Assembly: GCF_000710915.1 (NCBI RefSeq)
Contig: NZ_BAUA01000077.1
Coordinates: forward strand, 48,592-112,591
Direction of reading: 5' to 3'
DNA length: 64,000 bases
From: Nocardia brasiliensis IFM 10847
GTDB lineage: Bacteria > Actinomycetota > Actinomycetes > Mycobacteriales > Mycobacteriaceae
Under the pieces are notes generated by a model, which worked only from the letters and a program-made list of their open reading frames with translations, had not been told where the DNA came from and ran no database searches. The translations under genes were made by a program, and so were the position numbers. Of this stretch, positions 17,200 through 26,652 are shown in pieces. Within the stretch, counting starts at the first letter, position 1; the number at the start of each line of letters is the position of its first letter.

Positions 17200-18267
17200 T
17201 CATGCCGATTCGGCCAGGAACTTGTCCAGATAGGCCCATGTGGTGCCACGCGCCTCGGGCCCGGTGAGGATGCCCAGGTGGCTACCGGGCGAGGTCTCGT
17301 AGCGGACCGAGGCGGCGCCGGTGAGGTTGCGCGCGCCCGCCTCGACCGCGGCCGCGGCGGTGATCACGTCGCTCGGCCCGCCGACCAGCAGTACCGGCGC
17401 GCTCACCTGCGCCAGCTCGATGCGCCGCGCGCCGAGCCGGACCACACCGCGGCCGATGTCGTTGTTCAGGATCAGCCGCCCCCACAGCTGGCCGTAGAAG
17501 CGGCCGGGGTAGCCGGGCATCTCCGCCATGAAGCGGTCGATGGTCTGCATCCGCGCCAGCGTCTCGGTGCGCGCGATATTGCTCGCGACGAACCATGGCC
17601 GGGTCAGCTCGCGATCCCACGCGGTGACCCTGTAGGCGATCCTGGTAAGCGACGCGGGCACGCCACCGGCCGCGCGGACCAGCGTCGAGGTGCCGATCCC
17701 GCCGGTGAACCGGGCGACCGCGCGCAACTGCGGGATACCGGCCATCTTGTCGTAGTCCAGCGGCGAGCCGACCGCGGTGATCGACCGGATCGGCAACTCG
17801 GCGTGCGCGGCGGCGGTGAGCAGCGCCAGCGTGCCGCCCAGCGACCAGCCGACCAGATCGACCGGTACGCCGCCGCGATCGGCGGAGGCGCGCAGCACCG
17901 CCTCGGGCAGGATCTCGTCGATCCAGTCCTCGAAGCCCATCCGCCGGTCGGCGAAGGTGATCTCGCCGTAGTCGATGACGTAGGGGGCGCGGCCCGTCTC
18001 CAGCAGGAACCCGGCCAGGCTCTGGTCGGGGCGCAGGTCGAAGCAGGTGGCCGGCGCAGCCAGCGGCGGCACCAGCAGGACGGCAGAATCCGTTGCGGTG
18101 GAAGCATTTTCGGGCGCACCGGGGCGATGCTCGAACCGGCGCAACTGGCGATGCGGCTCGTCCCACAGCACCGTCGACGGGGTGGGATCGGGCGCCTCGA
18201 CGCCCGATCCGAAGGTCAGTGCCCACGCGTTGCGCGCGGCGATCGTGACGGTGTCCGCGATATTCAC
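17200..18267 (-). CDS. Alpha/beta hydrolase, PhaC-like
   Basis: 355 residues. The nucleophile elbow is GWSLGG with Ser142; a conserved His near residue 330 (SPGSHLGIL) and an Asp in GGPSDVITA could complete the triad. The region VIDYGEITFADRRMGFEDWI resembles class I/III polyhydroxyalkanoate synthases, but the PHA synthase Cys nucleophile is replaced by Ser. An esterase or acyltransferase is therefore more likely than a PHA polymerase. The substrate is unknown. No signal peptide is seen. Confidence 0.82.
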   Translation of the reverse strand: MNIADTVTIAARNAWALTFGSGVEAPDPTPSTVLWDEPHRQLRRFEHRPGAPENASTATDSAVLLVPPLAAPATCFDLRPDQSLAGFLLETGRAPYVIDYGEITFADRRMGFEDWIDEILPEAVLRASADRGGVPVDLVGWSLGGTLALLTAAAHAELPIRSITAVGSPLDYDKMAGIPQLRAVARFTGGIGTSTLVRAAGGVPASLTRIAYRVTAWDRELTRPWFVASNIARTETLARMQTIDRFMAEMPGYPGRFYGQLWGRLILNNDIGRGVVRLGARRIELAQVSAPVLLVGGPSDVITAAAAVEAGARNLTGAASVRYETSPGSHLGILTGPEARGTTWAYLDKFLAESA

Positions 18268-18336
18268 ACCGAGAATGTCTCATATCTCGGTACCGGCGGT
18301 AACAGGCAAGTCCGGTTTGTGGCGAACACCCCTTCG

Positions 18337-19194
18337 TCAGCCCCGGCCCATGGCGACCGGGGTGACGGGCGGCAACACCGTCTCCCGCACCCGTCGCACC
18401 AGCGGCGCGAGCGAAGTCGTCAGCTCGGCGACGCCGCCGGCGGACAGCGCGGCCAGGCCGCCGTTCCACGCCGCCTTGTCGGTAGTGGCCTCCACCCGGG
18501 TGAGCAGTTCGCCGCCGCTGCCGGTGAGCGCGGGATTGCCCGGCTCCCCCCGCACCAGGCCCCTGGCCCGCAGATCGTCGCAGGTGTCCGCCCAGTCGCG
18601 CTCGGACAGACCACGCGCGGGCCGCATCACCGATTCCGGCGCCTTGCCCGCGGCCACCTGCATGATCAGCGCCTCGCGACCGGTCAGGCCGTGTGCCACG
18701 AGCGCGGCGACATGCCCGTCGCCGCGATGCTCGCGCAACGAGCTGGCCAGCTGCCACAGCGCGCCGACCGGATCAGCGGGCAGCGGCAGCGCCGCGTTCG
18801 CCGCGAACAGCGGCCTGCCGGTCGGATCGGCGTCGCGCTGCACCGGAGCGAGCAGTTCCACCGCGCGGGCGCATTCGGCCTCGCCCGCGCCGAGCCCCCG
18901 CAGCAGCGCCGCGGAGAAATCGAGGCGCGCCTCCAGACACTGCCGCGGGGTCGCCCGCGCCCAGGCGTCCGGCACCGCTTTGCGCACCATATCCGGATGA
19001 AAACCGGCAAAAGTCGCCGACACTGTGGCGGCGGTCACGGCACCGAGCGGTGCGGCCCGAAATGCGAAGTACGTTTGCCAGTAACCGCGCAGCCCGATCG
19101 CAACGCCCGCCTCCTTGACACCGGCCCCGAAATAGACCACATCGTGTAGCGGTTCGAGCGTCGTCCAGATTTGCCGCGCAGGATGAATTGCCAT
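18337..19194 (-). CDS. SCO6745/SalK-like family protein
   Basis: 285 residues starting MAIHPARQIWTTLEPLHDVVYFG, the N-terminus typical of the actinobacterial SCO6745 family, with LRGYWQTYFAFRAAPLG next. It is entirely helical, rich in Ala and Leu, and has a C-terminal winged-helix-like segment (WADTCDDLRARGLV). The family has no proven function. The ATG at 19194 was chosen because upstream sequence loses family features and G/C bias. Confidence 0.82.
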   Translation of the reverse strand: MAIHPARQIWTTLEPLHDVVYFGAGVKEAGVAIGLRGYWQTYFAFRAAPLGAVTAATVSATFAGFHPDMVRKAVPDAWARATPRQCLEARLDFSAALLRGLGAGEAECARAVELLAPVQRDADPTGRPLFAANAALPLPADPVGALWQLASSLREHRGDGHVAALVAHGLTGREALIMQVAAGKAPESVMRPARGLSERDWADTCDDLRARGLVRGEPGNPALTGSGGELLTRVEATTDKAAWNGGLAALSAGGVAELTTSLAPLVRRVRETVLPPVTPVAMGRG

Positions 19195-19643
19195 GTCGCG
19201 CAGCGTACGTCGATGAACGACGCGGGGATACCGTAGTTCGGATTCCGAATAAACGGCGGTGGCAATTCGAGCCGCGCACAATATCACGCTACAATCGCAG
19301 CGGACAACGAAATGTTTCGCTCGACGGAGTTGCCAGATCTGTGCGTCGACCGCCACCGCGGTACTCCGCAGATCGCCCGCACCGAGTTGTCGAGCAGCGG
19401 TTTCGTCGTCCAGGAAAATGTGCGCGCACCAGATCCGCATCGCCAGTGCGCCGCGCCGATGTCTCGCGAGGTAGCTGCCACAAGCCGCGGCACCCGACGA
19501 CATCCGCAGCGTGGCCGGGCGAGTATCACAGGCGGAGACGTGGTCGTCGCGGGCCGACCGGTCCGCCCCACCTCGTGCGCGCGTGACGCGATTACGAGGA
19601 AGGCACGAACCTGAGCAAGATCACCGTTGAACAGGAACCCGGG
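19195..19643. other. Gene-free upstream region of rhlE
   Basis: 449 bases with lower GC and no convincing coding frame. It holds the palindrome TTCGG-ATT-CCGAA at 19237-19249 and a possible promoter TTCGAG-n18-TACAAT ending at 19295, which would give a ~300-base leader for rhlE. Long leaders on RNA-helicase genes are common and often temperature-responsive; no specific structure is claimed. Confidence 0.4.
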
Positions 19644-21308
19644 GTGGCGGACACGCTGTTGACCGCCGAACTGGACGAAACCCATACCGCACCGACATTT
19701 GCCGAATTGGGGGTGCGCGCGGAAATCGTGCGCGCGCTCGACGAGATCGGCATCGAACGTACTTTCGCCATTCAGGAACTCACCCTGCCGTTGGCGCTCG
19801 CCGGTGAGGATTTGATCGGTCAGGCCCGTACCGGCATGGGCAAGACCTTCGGCTTCGGCGTGCCGCTGCTGCACCGCATCGCCACCGCCGACACCGGCAC
19901 CACTCCGCTCGACGGCACGCCGCGGGCGCTGGTCATCGTGCCGACCCGCGAGCTGTGCATCCAGGTCACCAACGACCTGGAGAACGCGAGCAAGTACCTG
20001 ACCAACCACCAGGGCCCGCTGAAGGTGGCCTCCATCTACGGTGGCCGCCCCTACGAGTCGCAGATCGCCGCGCTGCGCGCCGGCGTCGACGTCGTGGTCG
20101 GCACGCCGGGCCGGCTGCTGGATCTGGCGAACCAGAATCACCTGATCCTGGGCAAGATCGGCGTGCTGGTACTGGACGAGGCCGACGAGATGCTCGACCT
20201 GGGCTTCCTGCCCGATATCGAGCGCATCCTGACCATGGTCCCGGACAAGCGCCAGACCATGCTGTTCTCGGCCACCATGCCGGGCCCGATCATCACCCTG
20301 GCCCGCACGTTCCTGACCCGCCCGACGCACATCCGGGCCGAGGAGCCGCACGATTCGGCCGTGCACGATCGCACCGCGCAGTTCGTCTACCGCGCGCACG
20401 CGCTGGACAAGAGCGAACTGGTCGCCAAGGTGCTGCAGGCCGAGGGCCGCGGCGCCACGATGGTCTTCACCCGGACCAAGCGCACCGCGCAGAAGGTCGC
20501 CGACGATCTCGCCGAGCGCGGTTTCTCGGTCGGCGCCGTACACGGTGACCTCGGCCAGATCGCCCGCGAGAAGGCGCTCACCAAGTTCCGCAAGGGCGCC
20601 ATCGATGTGCTCGTCGCGACCGACGTGGCCGCGCGCGGCATCGACATCGACGATGTCACCCACGTCATCAACTACCAGTGCCCCGAAGACGAGAAGACCT
20701 ACGTGCACCGGATCGGGCGCACCGGCCGGGCCGGGCGCACCGGTGTCGCGGTGACGCTGATCGACTGGGACGAGCTGGCCCGCTGGGCGAGCATCGACAA
20801 GGCGCTCGGCCTCGGCATCCCGGAACCCGTCGAGACCTACTCGCGCTCCCCGCACCTGTTCAGCGATCTCGGCATTCCCGAGGGCGTCTCGGGCACCGTG
20901 CGCAAGGCCAAGCCGGAACGGGAAGAGGACGCGGTCGTCGTCGACCGCCCGGCGCGCACCCCGCGCAAGCGCAACCGCAAGCGCACCGTACGCGGACAGC
21001 CGGTCGAGGGCGCCGAGACGAACGGCGACACCCCGGTCGACGAGCACAGCGCGGACGACGCGTCGCCCGACTCGGACGAGCACGGCGACAAGCCCGCGCG
21101 GCGCAGGCGCAGGCGGCGCAAGCCCGCGGGCGAAGCCGAGGCCGGTCCGGACACCGCGATCGAGACCGCGGACGCGCCCGAGCCGGCGGAGGCCGAGCCG
21201 GGCGAGCAGCCCGCCCGGCGCAGGCGCCGTCGCCGCAAGCCCGCGGCCGACGGCAACTCGACCGAAAGCGCAGGCAGTTCGGTCGAACATGCCACGGCTT
21301 CGGTCTGA
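19644..21308 (+). CDS. rhlE: DEAD/DEAH-box RNA helicase RhlE
   Basis: 554 residues from GTG. The helicase core (1-~400) shows the Q motif, AxTGxGKT as ARTGMGKTF, PTRELCIQV, TPGRLLD, DEAD as VLDEADEMLD, SAT as FSATMP, and motif VI HRIGRTGRAGR. The C-terminal ~150 residues are a disordered tail with two near-identical basic clusters (RRRRRRKPA type) separated by acidic stretches, likely for RNA binding. It unwinds RNA during ribosome assembly or decay. An in-frame CTG at 19611, with GAGGAAGG seven bases upstream, would add 11 residues and may be the true start. It corresponds to M. tuberculosis Rv3211. Confidence 0.95.
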   Translation: MADTLLTAELDETHTAPTFAELGVRAEIVRALDEIGIERTFAIQELTLPLALAGEDLIGQARTGMGKTFGFGVPLLHRIATADTGTTPLDGTPRALVIVPTRELCIQVTNDLENASKYLTNHQGPLKVASIYGGRPYESQIAALRAGVDVVVGTPGRLLDLANQNHLILGKIGVLVLDEADEMLDLGFLPDIERILTMVPDKRQTMLFSATMPGPIITLARTFLTRPTHIRAEEPHDSAVHDRTAQFVYRAHALDKSELVAKVLQAEGRGATMVFTRTKRTAQKVADDLAERGFSVGAVHGDLGQIAREKALTKFRKGAIDVLVATDVAARGIDIDDVTHVINYQCPEDEKTYVHRIGRTGRAGRTGVAVTLIDWDELARWASIDKALGLGIPEPVETYSRSPHLFSDLGIPEGVSGTVRKAKPEREEDAVVVDRPARTPRKRNRKRTVRGQPVEGAETNGDTPVDEHSADDASPDSDEHGDKPARRRRRRRKPAGEAEAGPDTAIETADAPEPAEAEPGEQPARRRRRRRKPAADGNSTESAGSSVEHATASV

Positions 21309-21335
21309 TCGACCGGATCCGCTACTCTCGCAATC

Positions 21336-22571
21336 GTGCTCGCACCCGAGCGGCGAACGCGCGCCGACGTAATCTCCGCTGTCGCGATCGCCGCACTCGT
21401 GGTGGTCGCGGCTGTGGTGGTGTGGGCGCGCGGCGATGCGCGCGGCACCGAATCGGTGACCGCCACCTCGCCCGTGCCGACTCCCGCCGCGACCGATCAG
21501 CTGCCCACCTCGTTGCGCGAGCTGTGGCACGCGCCGAACGCCGCGAGCGAACGGGCGCTGGTCTCCGGCGGCGTCGTCGTCACCGGTGACGAGGGCACCG
21601 TCACCGGCCACGATCCGCGCACCGGCGACGAGCTCTGGTATTACCGGCGCGATATGCCGCTCTGCGGGATCGAGGGTCAGTTCACCACCGTGGTCGCGGT
21701 CTACCGGGACCAGCGCGGATGCAGTCAGGCCACGCTGCTGGCCGGTGACAACGGCGCGCGCCGCACCGCGCGCACCAGCTACATGGATCCGTCGGTGCGC
21801 CTGTCCGTCGACGGCACCTACACGCTGGCCCAGGGTCCGAAGCGGCTGGAGATGTGGCGTTCGGACCTGGTGCGCACCCTCGAATACGGGTTCGTGGACG
21901 CGCCGGTGAACGTGAAAACCCAACCGCGCAAAGGCTGCACGCTGTTGTCCTCGGGCTCGAGCCCGTCCCGGCTGGCCGTGCTGGAGCGCTGCCCCGAGGA
22001 CGCGGCCGACCGGCTCACCGTGCTGAACCCGGCGCCGAAGGACAACACGGTGCCCGAAGAGCACGGTTCGCACGTATTGACCGGCCCCGGAAGCGATTCC
22101 GCCGACGCCAAGGTGCTCGCGGTGTCGGACAACCGGATCGTGCTCTATCTGCCCGGCGCGCCGGGCGCGTCCGGCGCGCAGCCCGCGCCGCCGCGCCTGG
22201 CCGTCTTCGACGCGACCGGCAATCCGATTGTCGTGCACCAGCTTTCGGCTCCGCTCAGCGCCGAGTCGACGACCACCCGAATCGGTTCGGCCTACCTGGT
22301 TTTCACCGGCAACAGCGTGATCGCCTTGAACGGCACCACGTTCGACCCGCTGTGGACCGCGGCGGGCGCGCTCGGCAGCCCGGCCATGATGGCGGGCCGA
22401 CTACTGCTGCCGACGGCAGGCGCGATGGCGTTCCTCGATCCCACCTCCGGCGCCGAGGTCGGCCGGGTCCCGCTGACCCGCACCGACTACAGCGGTGCAC
22501 CCATCTCCCTCGCGGTGCTCGGCTCGACCATCCTGGAACAACGCGGCACCGAGGTGTACGCCCTGGGCTGA
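21336..22571 (+). CDS. Membrane-anchored PQQ-like beta-propeller protein
   Basis: 411 residues from GTG. One N-terminal membrane helix (VISAVAIAALVVVAAVVVWA) anchors an extracytoplasmic domain with PQQ-like blade repeats (GTVTGHDPRTGDELWYYRR, NSVIALNGTTFDPLWTAAG, GAMAFLDPTSGAEVGRVPL). Four cysteines in the middle (PLCG, RGCS, KGCT, ERCP) suggest disulfides. It matches M. tuberculosis Rv3212 in position, directly after rhlE. The role is unknown; scaffold or sensor functions are typical of such propellers. Confidence 0.83.
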   Translation: MLAPERRTRADVISAVAIAALVVVAAVVVWARGDARGTESVTATSPVPTPAATDQLPTSLRELWHAPNAASERALVSGGVVVTGDEGTVTGHDPRTGDELWYYRRDMPLCGIEGQFTTVVAVYRDQRGCSQATLLAGDNGARRTARTSYMDPSVRLSVDGTYTLAQGPKRLEMWRSDLVRTLEYGFVDAPVNVKTQPRKGCTLLSSGSSPSRLAVLERCPEDAADRLTVLNPAPKDNTVPEEHGSHVLTGPGSDSADAKVLAVSDNRIVLYLPGAPGASGAQPAPPRLAVFDATGNPIVVHQLSAPLSAESTTTRIGSAYLVFTGNSVIALNGTTFDPLWTAAGALGSPAMMAGRLLLPTAGAMAFLDPTSGAEVGRVPLTRTDYSGAPISLAVLGSTILEQRGTEVYALG

Positions 22572-22629
22572 GCACAGCCGCGACAATTCGGGGCGACCGC
22601 CTGTCGGTGGCGTGCGGCACACTACCGAC

Positions 22630-23136
22630 ATGAGTGAAAACGACCCCACCGCGGCCGCGTCGAAAAGCGACATCACCTCGTTCGACGACCCCGACGCGCC
22701 CTGGAACCAGGAATTCTCCGAAGCCGAGATGGCCAACTGGAACGACGGCGTGATCGAGGAGTTCCGGGCGGGCGCCGGCAAGGTCGGCGGCGCCTACGCC
22801 GGGGCCGAGCTCCTGCTGCTGACCACGACGGGCGCCAAGAGCGGCAAGCAGCACGTGGTCCCGCTCGGGCTGCTGCGCCGCGGCGAGACCATCTACCTGA
22901 GCTCGTTCATCGAGGACAAGTACCCGGCCTGGTATCACAACGTGAAGGCCGATCCGCGGGTCACCGTCGAGCTCGGCGGCGCGACCTACCGCGGCACCGC
23001 GAAGGCCCTGGAAGGCGCGGAATACGACGAGTTCGCGGCTTGGGCGCTGGCCGAGAACCCACTGCTGGCGGACTATCAGTCCAAGATCACGCGCCCGCTC
23101 CCGCTCGTCGTGCTGACGCTGGAGCCGCAGGACTGA
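22630..23136 (+). CDS. Deazaflavin (F420)-dependent nitroreductase family protein
   Basis: 168 residues. The Ddn/FDOR-A-type core is clear: AELLLLTTTGAKSGKQHVVPL, YPAWYHNVKADPRVTVELGG and ENPLLADYQSKITRPLPLVVL. Such proteins use reduced F420 to reduce quinones, nitro groups or other acceptors. The ATG at 22630 starts MSENDPTAAA; the ~30-residue acidic lead before the core is common in the family. Nothing nearby identifies its substrate. Confidence 0.9.
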   Translation: MSENDPTAAASKSDITSFDDPDAPWNQEFSEAEMANWNDGVIEEFRAGAGKVGGAYAGAELLLLTTTGAKSGKQHVVPLGLLRRGETIYLSSFIEDKYPAWYHNVKADPRVTVELGGATYRGTAKALEGAEYDEFAAWALAENPLLADYQSKITRPLPLVVLTLEPQD

Positions 23137-23211
23137 CCGAGCCGCCGCGGCCGACGCCCGGTGGCCACGGCCGGAGCACGCGCCCGGCCGGGCGTGAACC
23201 ATGATGGATCC

Positions 23212-23823
23212 ATGTCCGTACTCGACGATGCCCGGCTGGTGTTGCTCCGACACGGCGAGACCGCTTGGTCCACCGAGCGCCGGCATACCGGCAATACCGA
23301 CGTGCCGCTCACCGAGCACGGCGAGGAGCAAGCCCGCGCCGCCGGTCCGCTGCTGGCGGCGCTGCGGCTGCGTGACCCGCTGGTACTCACCAGTCCGCGC
23401 CGGCGCGCGGTGCGCACCGCCGAGCTGGCCGGGCTCACCGTCACCGCGGTCGACGACGATCTCACGGAATGGGACTACGGCGACTACGAAGGCCTGACCA
23501 CGCCCGAGATCCGCGAGACCGCTCCCGGGTGGACCATCTGGACCGGCGCGGTGCCCGGCGGCGAGTCCGCCGACGCGGTGCGCGTCCGTGCCGATCGAGT
23601 GCTCGCCTCGGTGGAACCCCAACTGCCCGAACGCGATATCGTGCTCGTCGGGCACGGGCACTTCTCCCGGGCGCTGATCGCCCGCTGGGCCGAGTTCGAG
23701 CTCACGGAGGGCCGCCGGTTCGCCATGTCGACCGGCGCGCTGACCGTGCTCGGCTACGAACACGAGGTGCGTACCGTGCACGCGCACAATCTCGTTCCCA
23801 CCAGCAACGGAGCAATACTGTGA
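23212..23823 (+). CDS. gpm2: Histidine phosphatase (phosphoglycerate mutase-like, Gpm2/Rv3214 type)
   Basis: 203 residues with the phosphohistidine motif LVLLRHGETAWS (catalytic His near residue 15), the acid EWDYGDYEGLTT, and the second catalytic His in VLVGHGHFSRAL. The M. tuberculosis homologue Rv3214 is an acid phosphatase rather than a mutase. The ATG at 23212 follows a short gap. The stop overlaps the next gene by GTGA, so the two are probably co-translated. Confidence 0.9.
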   Translation: MSVLDDARLVLLRHGETAWSTERRHTGNTDVPLTEHGEEQARAAGPLLAALRLRDPLVLTSPRRRAVRTAELAGLTVTAVDDDLTEWDYGDYEGLTTPEIRETAPGWTIWTGAVPGGESADAVRVRADRVLASVEPQLPERDIVLVGHGHFSRALIARWAEFELTEGRRFAMSTGALTVLGYEHEVRTVHAHNLVPTSNGAIL

Positions 23824-24305
23824 CTGTAGAACTGCGCCGCGCCGTCCCCGCCGATGTGCCGGGACTGGTTCGGCTCGTCGAGGATCTGGCCGAGTACGAG
23901 AAGGCTCGCGACGAGTGCACGGTCACCGAAACCCAGCTGGACACCGCCCTGTTCGGACCCGAACCGAAGGTCTTCGCGCACGTGGTGAGCGAAGACGGCG
24001 AGCTGGTCGGCTGCGCGATCTGGTTCCTCAACTTCTCCACCTGGGACGGCGTGCACGGGATCTATCTCGAGGACCTCTACGTCAAGCCGCAGACCCGCGG
24101 CAAGGGTTACGGCAAGGCCTTGCTCACCGCGCTGGCCCAGGAAGCCGTCGAGCACGGCTACAGCCGCCTGTCCTGGTCGGTGCTGACCTGGAACACCCCG
24201 TCCATCGAATTCTACGAATCCCTCGGCGCCGCGGCGCAAGACGAGTGGGTCGGCTATCGCCTGTCCGGCGAGGCGCTCGACCGGCTGGCCAAGGACGGGC
24301 AGTAG
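23820..24305 (+). CDS. GNAT-family N-acetyltransferase
   Basis: 161 residues, start GTG overlapping the previous stop. The acetyl-CoA binding motif A is LYVKPQTRGKGYGKALL, and the fold continues with SWSVLTWNTPSIEFYESLGA. The sequence resembles the spermidine/thialysine acetyltransferase (SSAT-like) group, with YLEDLYV before motif A. The substrate is unknown. It corresponds to M. tuberculosis Rv3216, next to the phosphatase. Confidence 0.9.
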   Translation: MTVELRRAVPADVPGLVRLVEDLAEYEKARDECTVTETQLDTALFGPEPKVFAHVVSEDGELVGCAIWFLNFSTWDGVHGIYLEDLYVKPQTRGKGYGKALLTALAQEAVEHGYSRLSWSVLTWNTPSIEFYESLGAAAQDEWVGYRLSGEALDRLAKDGQ

Positions 24306-24314
24306 CGCACGACG

Positions 24315-25007
24315 ATGACATGGCTCGCACATCTCGACGAGACCACCTGGCCGACGACCCCGGACGAGGCCATCGCGATCCAGGACGAACTGCGTCCCAA
24401 GGTCGAAACCACCGGCCCGGCAACCGAATTCCGGATGATCGCCGGGCTCGACTGCGCCTACGCGGACACCGGAGCGGTCGCGGCCGCGGTGGTCGTGCTG
24501 GACGCGACCACCCTGGAGACCGTCGAAACCTCTGTCGCGCACGGGGTCTCCCATTTCCCGTACTACCCCGGCCTGCTCGCCTTCCGCGAATTACCTACCA
24601 CCATGCGGGCTTTGGCGCAGCTCGCCGCCGCTCCCGACCTACTGGTCTGTGACGCACAGGGTTTGGCGCATCCGCGCCGCCTCGGCTTCGCCTGTCATAT
24701 CGGTGTGCTCACCGGGGTGCCGACCATCGGCGTCGCGAAGTCGGTCTGGGGCGACTACGCCGAACCCGGGCCCGAGCGCGGCGCGCGCACCGACGTCACC
24801 ATCGACGGCGAGGTCGTCGGCAGCGCGTTGCGCACCAGGGCGGGGGTGAAACCCGTCTTCGTCTCCATCGGCCATCGCATCGACCTGGACACCGCGTGCG
24901 CGCAGGTGCTCGCGCTCACCCCGGCGTACCGCCTGCCGGAGACCACGCGGCGCGCGGACGCGCTGTGCCGCGCGGCGCTCAAAGGCGCGGTGGCCGGCCA
25001 GGGGTGA
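24315..25007 (+). CDS. nfi: Endonuclease V (deoxyinosine 3' endonuclease)
   Basis: 230 residues. Family hallmarks are present: AGLDCAY with the first catalytic Asp, PYYPGLLAFRELP (the substrate wedge PYxP), DAQGLAHPRRLGFACHIG with the second acidic residue, and GVAKSVWG with the conserved Lys. It cuts DNA or RNA at the second phosphodiester 3' of inosine, repairing deaminated adenine. It lies nine bases after the acetyltransferase gene, probably in the same operon. Confidence 0.95.
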   Translation: MTWLAHLDETTWPTTPDEAIAIQDELRPKVETTGPATEFRMIAGLDCAYADTGAVAAAVVVLDATTLETVETSVAHGVSHFPYYPGLLAFRELPTTMRALAQLAAAPDLLVCDAQGLAHPRRLGFACHIGVLTGVPTIGVAKSVWGDYAEPGPERGARTDVTIDGEVVGSALRTRAGVKPVFVSIGHRIDLDTACAQVLALTPAYRLPETTRRADALCRAALKGAVAGQG

Positions 25008-25020
25008 GGGCCGGACGGCG

Positions 25021-25446
25021 TCAGTCGGGTTCTACGCCGTAGTCCGCGGCCATCCACCGGGTCGACGGCGGCGCGAACAGCAGGATCAGGCTGCCCAGCG
25101 CCACGACGCCGAGGGCCGCGCCGAGCAGCGGCTGATGCGAGTCGGTGAGCAGCGACCAGGTGACCGGCAGCAACAGCAGTTGCGCGATGACCGCGATCGC
25201 GCGGCCCCACCGCTTTCCGAGCAGCAAGCCGATGCCCGCCGCGAGCACGGCGCCCCCGAGGATGCCGAACCAGGCGGCCGTGCCGTACCCGCTCGTCGCC
25301 GTCTGGTCGGCGCCGAGCAGCCCGCGCACGATCAACACCAGCGCCACGATCACCGCGACGCCGCCCTCCAGTGTCACCAGCGCGCCCGCGCCACGCACGG
25401 TCGTCGGCACGCCTGCGGCACCGTCACCTCTACCGATTTCAGCCAC
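25021..25446 (-). CDS. Small integral membrane protein (Rv3217c-like)
   Basis: 141 residues with four predicted membrane helices (GGVAVIVALVLIVRGLLG, AAWFGILGGAVLAAGIGLLL, RAIAVIAQLLLLPVTWSLL, GAALGVVALGSLILLF). Short basic loops and a C-terminal cytoplasmic tail follow. The position between endonuclease V and the lipid-kinase-like gene matches M. tuberculosis Rv3217c. The function is unknown. Confidence 0.85.
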   Translation of the reverse strand: MAEIGRGDGAAGVPTTVRGAGALVTLEGGVAVIVALVLIVRGLLGADQTATSGYGTAAWFGILGGAVLAAGIGLLLGKRWGRAIAVIAQLLLLPVTWSLLTDSHQPLLGAALGVVALGSLILLFAPPSTRWMAADYGVEPD

Positions 25447-25578
25447 CCGCCAAGCCTAGGCTCTGTCCGGAAGTCCGGCCGGATGCCGCCGCGGTTCGGC
25501 TCCGCGCCCGGCCGCCTCGCGGCCGGTCCGGTTCAGCGGCTTTTCGGACCGGTTCGGCGGCCAATTAAGCTGCGTGGC

Positions 25579-26523
25579 GTGCGGACCCTGCTGATCGTGA
25601 ATCCGAATGCCACCTCGACGACGCCGGCGACTCGCGACCTGCTGGCGCACGCGCTGGAGAGCCGCACCCAGCTGACCGTCGCGCACACCCAGCACCGCGG
25701 GCACGCCGCCGAACTGGCCCAGTGGGCGGCCACCAACGAGATGGATCTGATCGTCGTGCACGGCGGCGACGGGACGGTCAACGAGACCATCAACGGGTTC
25801 CTGCCGCTGCCCGAACTCAACGACGGCCAGGCCTGGCTGCCCCGGCTCGGCGTGATCCCCGGCGGCTCGGCGAACGTGTTCGCCCGTGCGCTCGGCATCT
25901 CCCCCGATCCGGTGACCGCCACCAATCAGCTCATCGATCTGCTCACCCTGGACAAGGACCGCCGCATCGGACTCGGCCTGGCCGACGATCGGTGGTTCAC
26001 GTTCAGCGCGGGAGTCGGTCTCGACGCCGATGTGTGCGAAGCCATCGATGAAAGTCGCGCCGACGGAAAAACCGCGACGCCCGCCCGATATCTTCGAACA
26101 ACTGTGCGACAGTTTTTCCGCGCACGACGCAGGGAACCGTCCGTTCGGATCGAAATCCCGGGCCACGAACCGATCACCGACGTGCATTACGCCTTCGTAA
26201 CGAACACCACCCCGTGGACCTACCTGAACACCACCCCGGTGCACACCAACCCGGGCACCAGGTTCGAAACAGGTCTCGGCGTGTTTGCCGTGCGTTCGAT
26301 GGCAGTACTGCCTACACTGCTGCTTGCCAGGCAGCTTTTGGCTGTCGATGGAAACCCCAAGTCCCGCAATTTGTTTCGCGAGGACAACGTTCCGTCCGTG
26401 CGCGTCGAGACGAAGGAACCCATCGGTCTGCAAATCGATGGCGACTTTATCGGGAAGCGCAACGTGGTGGATTTCACGGCGGTGCCCGCCGTCTTGGACG
26501 TCGTGGCGCCGCGACCAGCCTGA
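25579..26523 (+). CDS. Diacylglycerol kinase-like lipid kinase
   Basis: 314 residues from GTG. The catalytic domain has LLIVNPNAT, the nucleotide loop VVHGGDGTVNETINGFL and PGGSANVFARALG, the motifs of the DagK/sphingosine-kinase family, followed by the beta-rich C-terminal domain ending IGLQIDGDFIG. It phosphorylates lipid alcohols such as diacylglycerol at the membrane; the exact substrate is not shown. It corresponds to M. tuberculosis Rv3218 and precedes whiB1. Confidence 0.9.
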   Translation: MRTLLIVNPNATSTTPATRDLLAHALESRTQLTVAHTQHRGHAAELAQWAATNEMDLIVVHGGDGTVNETINGFLPLPELNDGQAWLPRLGVIPGGSANVFARALGISPDPVTATNQLIDLLTLDKDRRIGLGLADDRWFTFSAGVGLDADVCEAIDESRADGKTATPARYLRTTVRQFFRARRREPSVRIEIPGHEPITDVHYAFVTNTTPWTYLNTTPVHTNPGTRFETGLGVFAVRSMAVLPTLLLARQLLAVDGNPKSRNLFREDNVPSVRVETKEPIGLQIDGDFIGKRNVVDFTAVPAVLDVVAPRPA

Positions 26524-26652
26524 TGCAGAAAACGCACGAAAAACATCGTGGTTGCGCTGCGAAAACCGGGTAGAGCGAGTACAAAGGACCGGGCAGGTTC
26601 CCCCAGCGGGAGTCGTTGAGCGTGAGCTTCCCCACGGTGCACCAGATACCTA

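Noticed and set aside
17200..18267. Polyhydroxyalkanoate synthase
   Set aside because: The lipase-box nucleophile is Ser, not the Cys of PHA synthases, and no other PHA gene is near.
19284..22238. 984-residue minus-strand open frame across rhlE and the beta-propeller gene
   Set aside because: Composition is Arg/Gly/Ala/His-rich with no domain; both genes on the plus strand are well supported.
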